From: an uncultured Alphaproteobacteria bacterium
GTDB taxonomy: Bacteria; Pseudomonadota; Alphaproteobacteria; HIMB59; GCA-002718135
DNA: 64,000 nucleotides
Direction of reading: 5' to 3'
Assembly (NCBI GenBank): GCA_902607435.1
Contig: CACLJX010000010.1
Coordinates: 1-64,000, forward strand
The notes below the pieces were generated by a model. It ran no database searches, was not told where the DNA came from, and was given only the letters and a program-made list of their open reading frames with translations. This document shows positions 13,623-22,279 of this stretch, in pieces (the first letter of the stretch is position 1; every line of letters starts with the position of its first letter). The translations under genes were made by a program, and so were the position numbers.

Positions 13623-15197
13623 TTAAATTCCTAAGGCGTACCCATCTTTTCTAAGATCAGACCCTCCAATCAACAATCCATCTTTCCAATTAATTCTTAT
13701 AGCTTGACCACCACCATGTGCATCATTAACTCTAATAGTTTCATGTCCATTTTTTTTGAGTTGATCTTCTATATTTTTATCAACCCCAAGTTCTAACTCA
13801 TATATGTTATTATAATGAAAGGCTCTTGGAAAATTCAAGGCTTCTTGAGGATTCATATTGTAATCAAAAATATTATTTAATACATGAACATGGCCAACTG
13901 GTTGATATTGCCCACCCATCACGCCATAAGATAAAATTGGTTTATTATCACTTAAAACCATACCTGGAATAATTGTATGTAATGGCTTTTTTAATCCATC
14001 AATACAATTTGGATGATTCTTTTCTATTCTAAAATTTGTGCCTCTATTTTGAAATAGAATTCCTGTATTATTAGAAGTAATACCACTGCCAAAAACATAA
14101 CAAATAGAATTAATAATTGATACAGCATTAAAATCTTTATCTACTACCGTTAAGTAAATAGTTTCTGGATGTGCAGGTATATTTAAGTTTCCAATATCGT
14201 AGCATTTACTCAAGGATATTTTGTTTACAGCTTCTTCAACAGTTGATTTAGACAACAATTTTTCGAGATCCATTTTTATAAAGTTTGGATCTCCAATGTT
14301 TTTTTCTCTTAATTGATAGGCCAGTTTTGTCACTTCAGCTTCTAAATGAAATCTTTCTGGACTATTAGCTTTATAATTTTCAATTTTTAACTTTTCCATC
14401 ATTTGCATCATAAGTAAGACTGTAATTCCCGGACCATTAGGGGGGCATTGATGAATTGTAATATCTTTATATCTGCAGCTAATAGTATTATCTTTAATAG
14501 TTTTTTGTTTTTCAAAATCTTCTAATGTATGTAAACCTCCAAGTTCGTTAAGAGATTTTACAATGTCAATTGTTGTACTACCTTGATAAAATTCTTTTGC
14601 ACCTTTTTTGCTAATTTTTTCTAAGGTATTTGCCAATTGAACATTTTTAAATTTTTCTGATAGTTTGTATGAGTTACCATTATTTAAGAATATTTTCTTT
14701 GTATTTTTGTTTTTACTTAATTTTAAATAACTTTTTGCCCAACTTTTAGAAACTTTTTCTGTAATGTTAAATCCATCACGCGCACATTCTATAGCTTTTG
14801 AAAATAATTGTTCAAATTCTAATTTTCCGTGATCATTATGAATAGTTGACCAAGCATGAACTGCGCCAGGAATTGTTACTGAATGGGGGCTATCTAGACA
14901 TATTTTATTAATTTTATTATTTATAAAATAATCTATGTTAGCTTTTTCAGGAGCAATGCCTGATCCATTATAAGAGATCGGTTTTTTTCCGTTCATTGTA
15001 ATTATTGCAAAACTATCCCCCCCTATGCCAGTAGCATTAGGTTCCACAACCGATAGAACAGCTGAAGCAGCAATTGCAGCATCTATAGCATTCCCGCCTT
15101 TTTTAAGAATAGAGATAGCTTCTGATGTAGCCAAAGGATGAGAAGTAGCTGCCATGCCTTTTGTTCCTAAAACGTTTGATCTTCCAGAATATTCCAT
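13623..15197 (-). CDS. Gamma-glutamyltransferase family (Ntn hydrolase)
   Basis: A 524-residue member of the gamma-glutamyltranspeptidase family. The N-terminal region has LKKGGNAIDAAIAA and the glycine-rich VEPNATGIGGDSF. The predicted autocleavage site and nucleophile is Thr346 in PETIYLTVVD, followed by the small-subunit motif GSGITSNNTGILFQNRG. No signal peptide is seen, so it would be cytoplasmic, unlike the periplasmic E. coli Ggt. Substrates may be glutathione, gamma-glutamyl amines, or cephalosporin-like acyl groups. The C-terminal GGGQAIRI and GGSDLRKDGYALG motifs are typical. It is monocistronic as far as seen. Confidence 0.88.
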   Translation of the reverse strand: MEYSGRSNVLGTKGMAATSHPLATSEAISILKKGGNAIDAAIAASAVLSVVEPNATGIGGDSFAIITMNGKKPISYNGSGIAPEKANIDYFINNKINKICLDSPHSVTIPGAVHAWSTIHNDHGKLEFEQLFSKAIECARDGFNITEKVSKSWAKSYLKLSKNKNTKKIFLNNGNSYKLSEKFKNVQLANTLEKISKKGAKEFYQGSTTIDIVKSLNELGGLHTLEDFEKQKTIKDNTISCRYKDITIHQCPPNGPGITVLLMMQMMEKLKIENYKANSPERFHLEAEVTKLAYQLREKNIGDPNFIKMDLEKLLSKSTVEEAVNKISLSKCYDIGNLNIPAHPETIYLTVVDKDFNAVSIINSICYVFGSGITSNNTGILFQNRGTNFRIEKNHPNCIDGLKKPLHTIIPGMVLSDNKPILSYGVMGGQYQPVGHVHVLNNIFDYNMNPQEALNFPRAFHYNNIYELELGVDKNIEDQLKKNGHETIRVNDAHGGGQAIRINWKDGLLIGGSDLRKDGYALGI

Positions 15198-15267
15198 ATT
15201 TCTTATATAATTCTTTTATTTAATATATTTGACAAAATAAAGCTTAGAATTTATTAGCCTTCATAAT

Positions 15268-15393
15268 ATGAAAGTTAGATGTTCATTAAAATCAGCTAAA
15301 GCTAGGGACAAAAATTGTAAACTTGTTCGTCGTAAAGGTAGAATTTACGTCATTAATAAGAAAAATCCAAGAATGAAGGCAAGACAGGGTTAA
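15268..15393 (+). CDS. rpmJ: 50S ribosomal protein bL36 (zinc-free type)
   Basis: A 41-residue ribosomal protein on the plus strand: [18 protein letters not shown], then a basic [11 protein letters not shown] segment, ending NPRMKARQG. This is the alphaproteobacterial form, without the four-ligand zinc site of the classic bL36. It binds domain V/VI of 23S rRNA late in 50S assembly. It stands alone, as is common in Alphaproteobacteria. No clear Shine-Dalgarno is seen. Confidence 0.96.
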   Translation: MKVRCSLKSAKARDKNCKLVRRKGRIYVINKKNPRMKARQG

Positions 15394-15451
15394 TTTTTAT
15401 TGATTTAAGTAAAAAATTATAAAAAAAATCGTAATGAATTTAAGGTCACCT

Positions 15452-15901
15452 TTAGTGACAAGAAATTTCATATTTTTTTAAGCGCCAATAATTGTATGGC
15501 AAAGGTGTTAAAAATCCTGCAAGCAACATAACAGGAATAATATAAAAATTTAGCACAGCTCCACCAGTAAAAATAACATCTACTGTATTCATAACAATTT
15601 CCATACTTATCATGGAAATAAAACTCATATTAAAAGCTGTTTTGAAAGCAGCTGATAAATTCATCTGTTTCATTAGGATAGATGTTTCTAGAATTATACT
15701 TGTTATTAAACCATTAATTATAGCTAAAGTCATTATTGCTAGTATGGGCCAAAATATATTGCTTATTTGAAAGAAATATATTGTTCCAAAATCTCCAATA
15801 CTGCAACCAATTAGACACCACATTGTATTATAGGAACTTTTTTTCCAAGTATGCTTGCATCTCCAATGAAAACGAGATTCTGTAGTATCTGTTATAGACA
15901 T
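15452..15901 (-). CDS. DUF4396 family membrane protein
   Basis: A 149-residue inner-membrane protein. After a short His/Lys-rich N-terminus (FHWRCKHTWKKSSYN) comes the family signature NTMWCLIGCSIGDFGTIYFF, then helices near residues 42-62, 85-105 and 115-135, with MEIVMNTVDV in the third. DUF4396 proteins are often found beside metal-handling genes, but their function is not established. A perfect 16-bp palindrome 14 bp upstream of the start suggests control by a dimeric repressor. Confidence 0.85.
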   Translation of the reverse strand: MSITDTTESRFHWRCKHTWKKSSYNTMWCLIGCSIGDFGTIYFFQISNIFWPILAIMTLAIINGLITSIILETSILMKQMNLSAAFKTAFNMSFISMISMEIVMNTVDVIFTGGAVLNFYIIPVMLLAGFLTPLPYNYWRLKKYEISCH

Positions 15902-15915
15902 AATTATTATAATTA

Positions 15916-15931
15916 TAGTTTAATTAAACTA
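15916..15931. promoter_or_regulatory. 16-bp perfect palindrome upstream of DUF4396 gene
   Basis: TAGTTTAATTAAACTA is fully self-complementary and lies 14 bp upstream of the DUF4396 ATG. A palindrome of this size at this position is what a TetR/MarR/ArsR-type operator looks like. No regulator gene is adjacent. Its AT-richness lowers the significance somewhat. Confidence 0.45.
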
Positions 15932-16078
15932 AGTTCGCCACAAGTTATAGAATATATAACACAATTTTATACTTATTAAGTTCCTTTTTATTTAGTTAAA
16001 TATTTTTGATTAAAAACAAGTAGCATTCATAGATTTATATTAGTATCAATGTGATTTTATAAATATATATCAAGGAGT

Positions 16079-16828
16079 ATGTTTAAAATTTTTCTCGTAA
16101 ACATTTTTATTTGTATTATTTTTTTAAATTATGCAAATGCATCTAATCTAGATCCAGAGAAGATTTTAGATGAGGTAGATGATCTTTATCGTTCAAATTC
16201 AAGTCATGGTATAATCACTTTATCGGTAACAACTATTAATTGGAAGAGAACTTTAACCTTAGAGCAGTGGTCCAAAGGAGAAGATAATAGTCTGATTAAA
16301 GTTCTTAAACCTAAGAAAGAAAAAGGATTGGCCACACTGCGCGTTGATAAAAATATGTGGAACTATATGCCAAAAGTTAAGCGTGTTATTAAGATCCCAT
16401 CTTCCATGATGTCCTCATCTTGGATGGGTTCACATTTTACTAACGATGATTTAGTAAAACAGTCACGTATGACAGAAGATTATACTTTTTCTATAACTTT
16501 TGAAGGAACTCGTGAAGGAAAAGATATTATAGAAATAACATGTATACCTAATAAGGATGCTGCAGTGGTTTGGGGCAGGGTAGAGGTTATAGTTTTTCGT
16601 AATGACTATATTCCAATAAGAATGATTTATTATGATGAAGATTTATTATTATCACGCATTCTTGAATTTACTGATATTAAAATAATGGATGGGAAAATGA
16701 TTCCAACTTTGATGAGCATGATTCCTGTGAATGAACCAGACGAGTCAACCATTATTAGATGGGAAAAAATTCAATTTGATGTTTCAATTGATGATGAATT
16801 TTTCTCTCTGCGTAAACTACAACAATAA
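16079..16828 (+). CDS. LolA-like outer-membrane lipoprotein-sorting protein
   Basis: A 249-residue periplasmic protein with a signal peptide (about residues 1-22, ending NYANA). It belongs to the 'outer membrane lipoprotein-sorting protein' group (LolA-like fold), with typical segments WSKGEDNSLIKVLKPKKEKG near 60-80, MWNYMPKVKRVIKIP near 98, and MSSSWMGSHFTNDDLV. Such proteins carry lipids or lipoproteins in a half-barrel cavity. It is the first gene of a five-gene module with two FtsX-type permeases, a LolD-type ATPase and a beta-barrel. The ribosome-binding site AAGGAG is unusually close, one base before the ATG. Confidence 0.87.
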   Translation: MFKIFLVNIFICIIFLNYANASNLDPEKILDEVDDLYRSNSSHGIITLSVTTINWKRTLTLEQWSKGEDNSLIKVLKPKKEKGLATLRVDKNMWNYMPKVKRVIKIPSSMMSSSWMGSHFTNDDLVKQSRMTEDYTFSITFEGTREGKDIIEITCIPNKDAAVVWGRVEVIVFRNDYIPIRMIYYDEDLLLSRILEFTDIKIMDGKMIPTLMSMIPVNEPDESTIIRWEKIQFDVSIDDEFFSLRKLQQ

Positions 16829-16845
16829 TGAAAAAGAAATAGTTT

Positions 16846-18066
16846 ATGAAAATGGTTAAGATCAGTTGGCGCAATTTGTGGCGTAATGCAACAAGGACAA
16901 ATATAACCATCACAGCTGTTGCTTTATGTGTAGCTATTTTAATTATTTTCCAAGCCTTAATTATTGGTTTAATAGAAAAAGCTGTATCCAACACTACCAA
17001 TCTTCTTGTGGGTGAAGTGCAAATTCATGCAAATGGTTATCTCGATGATCGTTCTATATATAAATCATTAGGAAATATTGAAAAAGTACGAGCTTTTGCA
17101 AGAGAAAACAATATCGGTATTGTAGAGCGAAGTTATGGATTTGGTCTAATATCTTCAGGAAAAAAATCTGCTGGAACACAATTTTGGGGCATAAATCCTG
17201 AGTTTGAACTTAATTATTTTGATTTTGCCAATAACATAGATGAAGGAGAATTTTTGTCTGAAACGTCTTTAAATAAAGTCGTATTAGGTAAAAAATTAGC
17301 CCGCTCATTAGCGGCAGAAATAGGAACTGAATTAGTGGTATTTGTACAAGGAGCTGATGGATCGTTAGGTAATGATCTATTTTATGTTTCAGGTATTTTA
17401 AAAAATATAGCAGATGATATTGATAGAGGTGCTGCTATGATCTTAAAAGATGATTTTGATATTTTATTTTCCACCAATAATATTGTTCATGAAATAGCTT
17501 TAAACTCAAAAGGTAAATTTGAAGCTGAAGAAATACAAAAAAATATATCTTCTAAGTTAAAAGATGCATCAGTCATGACATGGAAGCAACTTATGCCATT
17601 TATTGATTCAATGGTAGATCAAATGTCTGCATTTATGCTTACAATGTTTAGTTTAATATTCACTGTTGCTGCAAGTCTTGGTGTAATGAATACTTTATTG
17701 ATGTCTACATATGATCGAATGAAAGAATTTGGGGTCATTAGAGCAATTGGAGCAACGCCTTGGCGGATTATTAGACAAGTATCTATGGAGGCAATTTTAT
17801 TAACTACACTTGCTTCAATCATAGGAGTGATAATTGGATTAGGAATATCATTATATTTGCAGGTATATGGAATCGATTTTAGTGGTAAGGGAAATTTATC
17901 ATTTGGGGGAGTAGTTTTTGACCCCATCTGGAAAGCAAGTGTTTCTTTTAAGATAGTTCTTCTTCCTGTTGTGCTAATGTTTGTAACAAGTATCGTTGCT
18001 TCACTCTACCCAGCAAGTATTGCTGCCCGCATTAAACCTGTGGAAGCTATTCACTATAAGCCATGA
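16846..18066 (+). CDS. FtsX/LolC-family ABC permease (first of pair)
   Basis: A 406-residue permease of the MacB/LolC/FtsX type. One membrane helix is near residues 18-42, then a periplasmic domain (about 45-260) and three C-terminal helices (about 265-290, 320-345 and 370-390). The cytoplasmic YDRMKEFGVIRAIGATPWRI segment, typical of this family, contacts the ATPase. The C-terminal LYPASIAARIKPVEAI is also diagnostic. It overlaps the second permease by four bases (ATGA). With the second permease it forms a heterodimer as in LolCE, driving extraction or transfer of lipids or lipoproteins from the inner membrane. Confidence 0.9.
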   Translation: MKMVKISWRNLWRNATRTNITITAVALCVAILIIFQALIIGLIEKAVSNTTNLLVGEVQIHANGYLDDRSIYKSLGNIEKVRAFARENNIGIVERSYGFGLISSGKKSAGTQFWGINPEFELNYFDFANNIDEGEFLSETSLNKVVLGKKLARSLAAEIGTELVVFVQGADGSLGNDLFYVSGILKNIADDIDRGAAMILKDDFDILFSTNNIVHEIALNSKGKFEAEEIQKNISSKLKDASVMTWKQLMPFIDSMVDQMSAFMLTMFSLIFTVAASLGVMNTLLMSTYDRMKEFGVIRAIGATPWRIIRQVSMEAILLTTLASIIGVIIGLGISLYLQVYGIDFSGKGNLSFGGVVFDPIWKASVSFKIVLLPVVLMFVTSIVASLYPASIAARIKPVEAIHYKP

Positions 18067-19313
18067 TGCCAAAAGCTTTAATGATTATAAGAATCGCTTG
18101 GCGTAGCATCTGGCGTAGTAAAAGACGTACATTGATATCTATATTCTCAATTGTGATTGGTACTGGTTTACCAACTTTTACTGTTTGCCTTGGTTGGGGA
18201 TTTTATAATGGCTTAATTGATGATGTAGCACGTTTGATGGCAGGACATGTAACATATGAACATGTCGAATATCGGAATTCACCTTCTATCGATCTTTGGG
18301 TAGATGACATTCAAGCTATTAATAGTGCACTAAATAATAATGATGAAGTCTTATCGACCAAACAAATGGTGCTTTTACAAGGTGTTGCTCATACTGCTAA
18401 AGGTGCTGTTGGGGTTTCTTTAATGGGAATAGAACCATCAAAAGAGATTTCAGTTTCTTTTTTACCTGATTCTATTGTTAGCGGAGAATATTTATCCCAA
18501 GGAGACGGTCGAAGGGCGATTATAGGAAACAAACTTGCTGAACGTTTAAATATTAAGGTTGGAAAAAAATTTGTTTTTACATCTAATGATATTAACGGTG
18601 AATTAGTTGAGGATTTGTTTCGTGTAAAAGGAATTTTTAAAACTGGTTCAAGTGCATTCGATAGCTATGTTGTCCAAAGTGATATTAATTTTGCAAGAGA
18701 GGTAGTAGGTTTAAATAGTAATGCCACTTCACAGTTGGGAATAATAGTAAAAAATCCTGACAATCATGACAAAATACTTGAAAGATGGCAGAATGAATTA
18801 GCTAGTAATGATGGAGTTTTTTTATCTTGGAGACAAATTATGCCTGATATAGCGACATATATTTACATGGATCGTGGATCTTTGGTAATTATTATGATTA
18901 TGCTGGTTATTCTTGTGCAATTTACAATGTTTAGTACAATTTTAATGTCTGTTCTTGAACGCAAAAGAGAATTTGCGTCTTTATTAGCAATAGGAACAAA
19001 GCATGTAGAATTAAACTTACAAATTTTTTTTGAAACACTGATATTTGGATTAATTGCTTGTCCTATAGGATCTTTTCTAGGTGTCGGTGCATTAAAATGG
19101 GTAGAAGGTTATGATATATCAAAATTAATTGAAGCTAATCCAGAAGATATGTCCATTGGAGGATTTACAATGGATCCTATTATTACACCTTTTTTTTCTG
19201 CACCATTGATTCTTCAAATAAGTATAATTATTTTTCTTTTAGTATTGATATTAGGAATTGTACCTATGTTTTTGGTTTCACGAATTTCCATTGTTGATGA
19301 ATTGAGGGCTTAA
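18063..19313 (+). CDS. FtsX/LolC-family ABC permease (second of pair)
   Basis: A 416-residue partner of the preceding permease with the same layout: a helix near residues 22-45, a large periplasmic domain, and three C-terminal helices. The family segment VLERKREFASLLAIGTKHVE lies near residue 298. The two permeases are paralogues but clearly diverged, matching a heterodimeric transporter. It starts within the last codons of the first permease (4-base overlap) and ends directly before the ATG of the ATPase gene, so all three are translationally coupled. Confidence 0.9.
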   Translation: MMPKALMIIRIAWRSIWRSKRRTLISIFSIVIGTGLPTFTVCLGWGFYNGLIDDVARLMAGHVTYEHVEYRNSPSIDLWVDDIQAINSALNNNDEVLSTKQMVLLQGVAHTAKGAVGVSLMGIEPSKEISVSFLPDSIVSGEYLSQGDGRRAIIGNKLAERLNIKVGKKFVFTSNDINGELVEDLFRVKGIFKTGSSAFDSYVVQSDINFAREVVGLNSNATSQLGIIVKNPDNHDKILERWQNELASNDGVFLSWRQIMPDIATYIYMDRGSLVIIMIMLVILVQFTMFSTILMSVLERKREFASLLAIGTKHVELNLQIFFETLIFGLIACPIGSFLGVGALKWVEGYDISKLIEANPEDMSIGGFTMDPIITPFFSAPLILQISIIIFLLVLILGIVPMFLVSRISIVDELRA

Positions 19314-20045
19314 ATGAGCACAGTGAAGAGTAATGAAATAGTTTTATTACAGAATATTAAAAAAGATTATGGCCAAGGCAATGTAGTAACTGAAGCTTTA
19401 CGGGGTGTTGATTTAAAATTAGTAAAAGGTGATTTTACTGTCATGATGGGTCCTTCAGGATCTGGCAAAAGTACATTGTTGAATATTATTGGTGGATTAG
19501 ACAGAGCTACCAGTGGAAAAACAATAATTAATGGACAAGATATTGGTATTCTTTCTAATAAGGCTTTAAGTTTAATGCGTCTTAATAATATAGGTTTTGT
19601 ATTTCAAAACTATAATTTAATTCCTGTGTTAACTGCATATGAAAATGCTGAATATGTTTTAATGCTTCAAGGTATTAATCCTCTCCAGCGTCGGGAAAAA
19701 GTTATGAGTTTACTTCAAGAAATAGGATTAGATGGTCTGGAAAATAGATTCCCCCGTGAACTTAGTGGCGGTCAACAACAACGAGTAGCAATTGCTCGAG
19801 CGGTTGCCTCTGATCCTCAATTAGTATTAGCTGATGAGATAACAGCTAATGTAGATTCAGAAACAGCCCAGTCATTATTAGAATTAATGGTATCTTTAAA
19901 TCAAAACAACAAGACAACTTTTTTATTTTCTACTCACGATCCTGCAGTAATAAAGTTTGCCAAAAGAGTTATTATATTAAAGGATGGAAATATTAGTAAT
20001 GAAAAATTATCTTCAGTAGAAATAGAAGAATCTACCCATAAGTGA
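19314..20045 (+). CDS. LolD/MacB-type ABC ATPase
   Basis: A 243-residue ATPase with Walker A GPSGSGKST near residues 46-54, Q-loop VFQNYNLIPVLTAYEN, signature LSGGQQQRVAIARA near 150-163, Walker B LVLADEIT near 172-179 and the switch His in FSTHDP. In Walker B and the D-loop it reads ADEITANVDSE, where the family consensus is ADEPTGNLDS, so the Pro, Gly and Leu are replaced; catalysis should still work because the Asp-Glu pair is kept. It starts directly after the stop of the second permease. It powers the FtsX-type pair. Confidence 0.92.
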   Translation: MSTVKSNEIVLLQNIKKDYGQGNVVTEALRGVDLKLVKGDFTVMMGPSGSGKSTLLNIIGGLDRATSGKTIINGQDIGILSNKALSLMRLNNIGFVFQNYNLIPVLTAYENAEYVLMLQGINPLQRREKVMSLLQEIGLDGLENRFPRELSGGQQQRVAIARAVASDPQLVLADEITANVDSETAQSLLELMVSLNQNNKTTFLFSTHDPAVIKFAKRVIILKDGNISNEKLSSVEIEESTHK

Positions 20046-20055
20046 TTTTTTATTG

Positions 20056-21324
20056 ATGCTTACAAGCACTTTTAATAAAATATTTTTTTTTGGACTAATA
20101 TTTTACTCTCTACAATTATTTGCTCGAGATTCAGTTATTGATGTTAGCGGAAGCATACAGTCTGGTTACAAACTTTACGATCATTATAGTTTTTCACCTT
20201 ACTTTAATCAGAATAATACTCAGGAATTTTTTTCAGTAGCTCGTATTATTATTGAAGGAGATAGCTATGATAAATCCTTCTATGAACTGCATGCAGTACA
20301 AGCATATGATTATTCCAATGTAAAGACAGGAGTAGGAGGAAGAAGTACTTCTATGTTGTTATTTGATCTTAGTGATGATTGGATTAATAATGCTGATCGC
20401 ACAGCTTATTCATATATTGATCGGGCTAATGTTAAATTTTCTTTGCAAGATCTAGATATTCAAGTTGGCAGACTTGCTACTAGTTTTGGGAAACCAACTT
20501 TTTGGAATTTATTTGATTACTATGGAAGTGCTTATCTTGGTCAGGAATATAAAGCTGGCATTGATGCACTAAAATTAGATAAAGCAATAGGTAATTTTAG
20601 TGGAATCAATGCAATTATAAATCAACAAAATACACTTATTTCCTCAGGTAGTTATTTAGAAAATAGCGCTGCTCAATCTTACCAATGGCTTGGAACAAAA
20701 GAGAAAACGGGGTTTTTGTTAAGAAGTTATACAACACATCGAAATGTTGATTATGCATTGTTATATAAAAGAGAGGCAGAAGGTTATCGTCTTGGATTGG
20801 AGATTGATGGGGAAATAGGGTCTACTAATTTTTACAATGAAATTACATACTTGTGGGACACTGAGAAAATTTCAATGCCCAGCACATATCAAGGAAATTT
20901 AATTAAAGATTATTTTATGAATGTTTTAGGAGCTAGTTATCGATTTAACAATGATTTACATGTAACAGCAGAACATCTTTTTAATGGGGTAGGAGATTCA
21001 GACAATCTAGATGCTTCCGATATTCGTTATAAAAATGGAGTTAGTACCTCTTTGAACAATCATTTAAGTGCAGTATTGCTAAATTATGAATTTACCCCAT
21101 TGCTAATAGGACGATACGATATGAAGTTTGCGTGGTCTGATTCTTCCACCCAACATAATTTTTCATTTACTCGATCAATAACTGAAAATACAGATTTTAA
21201 CATTGGAGGTCAGATTAATATTGGCAAAAGACCTAACGGTATTAGTTGGCAGAATCCTGATTTACAAAGTGAATTTGGGAGATTGTCCAATACATTTTAT
21301 ATCGAACTAAAACATTATTATTAA
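20056..21324 (+). CDS. Outer-membrane beta-barrel protein of the FtsX module
   Basis: A 422-residue exported protein. A signal peptide (about residues 1-23, ending LFA) is followed by alternating hydrophobic/polar strands rich in Tyr, Asn and Gly, and the last residue is Tyr in FYIELKHYY, a typical barrel C-terminus. Internal features such as DLDIQVGRLATSFGKP resemble DUF1302/porin-like or alginate-export-type barrels, but the family is uncertain. I use the ATG at 20056; a TTG just before it is in frame but less likely. It is 10 bp behind the ATPase gene, so it belongs to the same operon and may be the outer-membrane endpoint of the system. Confidence 0.75.
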   Translation: MLTSTFNKIFFFGLIFYSLQLFARDSVIDVSGSIQSGYKLYDHYSFSPYFNQNNTQEFFSVARIIIEGDSYDKSFYELHAVQAYDYSNVKTGVGGRSTSMLLFDLSDDWINNADRTAYSYIDRANVKFSLQDLDIQVGRLATSFGKPTFWNLFDYYGSAYLGQEYKAGIDALKLDKAIGNFSGINAIINQQNTLISSGSYLENSAAQSYQWLGTKEKTGFLLRSYTTHRNVDYALLYKREAEGYRLGLEIDGEIGSTNFYNEITYLWDTEKISMPSTYQGNLIKDYFMNVLGASYRFNNDLHVTAEHLFNGVGDSDNLDASDIRYKNGVSTSLNNHLSAVLLNYEFTPLLIGRYDMKFAWSDSSTQHNFSFTRSITENTDFNIGGQINIGKRPNGISWQNPDLQSEFGRLSNTFYIELKHYY

Positions 21325-21749
21325 TTATTTTTTTTTGAATTTTTATTGTGCCAATAGAGTACAACGATTGCAATTAAAAAAAATATAAAAGGTAATATCC
21401 AAAGTAGAATCGTACTTGTTTTAAAGGGTGGATTAAGTAAAATAAAATCTCCATACCTGTCAGTTAAGAATTTGTAGATTTCTTCATCTGTAGATCCTTC
21501 TGTTATTTTATTTCGAATAATAATGCGTAGATCTTTAGCAAGTGGAGCAGAAGATTCATCTATGGATTGATTCTGACAAATTAAACATCTAACATTTTGT
21601 GAAATATTACGAGCTCTTAATTCTTGCTTTGGATCTTTTAAAAATTCTTCTGGTTCAACGGCATTACAATTGTTTGCCACAACGGAACCTGTAAAAATTA
21701 AAAAAATGTAAAGAAAAAATAATTTATTTATCTTTATATTTTTCAACAT
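21321..21749 (-). CDS. ccmH: Cytochrome c maturation protein CcmH
   Basis: A 142-residue haem-ligation component with an N-terminal hydrophobic export segment, the redox motif RCLICQNQ near residues 51-58 with SIDESSAPLAKDLR after it, GDFILLNPPF, and a C-terminal helix. It would reduce the apocytochrome CXXCH cysteines. This is the short CcmH/CycL form without the CcmI-like TPR domain; no ccmI is visible here. Its start overlaps the ccmG stop by one base. It converges with the barrel gene, overlapping by four bases. Confidence 0.93.
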   Translation of the reverse strand: MLKNIKINKLFFLYIFLIFTGSVVANNCNAVEPEEFLKDPKQELRARNISQNVRCLICQNQSIDESSAPLAKDLRIIIRNKITEGSTDEEIYKFLTDRYGDFILLNPPFKTSTILLWILPFIFFLIAIVVLYWHNKNSKKNN

Positions 21750-22279
21750 TATTTATTTTTTATTATTTGTTGATAAAAAGCTTCATAATTTTTTTTTGTT
21801 ATAGGGCCTGCAAGTCTGTATTGGATAATATTATTATAATTTACGATAAAGGTTTCTGGTATTCCGTATACTCCCCAATTGATCGCTATATCCCCATTTG
21901 AATCAATAGCTACATCAGAGTAGGGATTGCCTAAATTATCTAGCCATTGCAATGCTTTTTTTGGATCATCTTTGTAATTAATTCCAATTATTTTAATTCC
22001 TTTTTCTTTTGATAATAGATCAATATATTTATGTTCAGCGCTACAAGGAATGCACCAAGATGAAAAAAAATTAACAATTTTTAAGTCATGATTAAATTCT
22101 TTTTCATATAAAAAGTTTTTTTCACTTAGAAGTGATAATGTTTCAAATTTAGGAGCCTTTTGATTTATTAATGCAGAAGGTAATTCTGATGGATCACTTT
22201 TTGTAATAAGGAGATATAAAAAAATAAATATTATACAAAAGAATACAATGATAGGAGAAATGAAAATAAATTTTCTCAT
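21749..22279 (-). CDS. ccmG: Thiol:disulfide interchange protein CcmG/DsbE
   Basis: A 176-residue membrane-tethered thioredoxin. One N-terminal helix (about residues 5-25) is followed by a periplasmic thioredoxin domain with the active site WCIPC near residues 74-78, and the family segments GINYKDDPKKALQWL and GVYGIPETFIV (with the cis-Pro). It keeps CcmH and apocytochrome c reduced. It overlaps ccmF by four bases and ccmH by one. Confidence 0.94.
   Translation of the reverse strand: MRKFIFISPIIVFFCIIFIFLYLLITKSDPSELPSALINQKAPKFETLSLLSEKNFLYEKEFNHDLKIVNFFSSWCIPCSAEHKYIDLLSKEKGIKIIGINYKDDPKKALQWLDNLGNPYSDVAIDSNGDIAINWGVYGIPETFIVNYNNIIQYRLAGPITKKNYEAFYQQIIKNK

Noticed and set aside
15440-15465. 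A terminator between rpmJ and the DUF4396 gene
   Set aside because: Only a 5-bp GTCAC/GTGAC stem is seen, it overlaps the end of the DUF4396 coding region, and no T-run follows.
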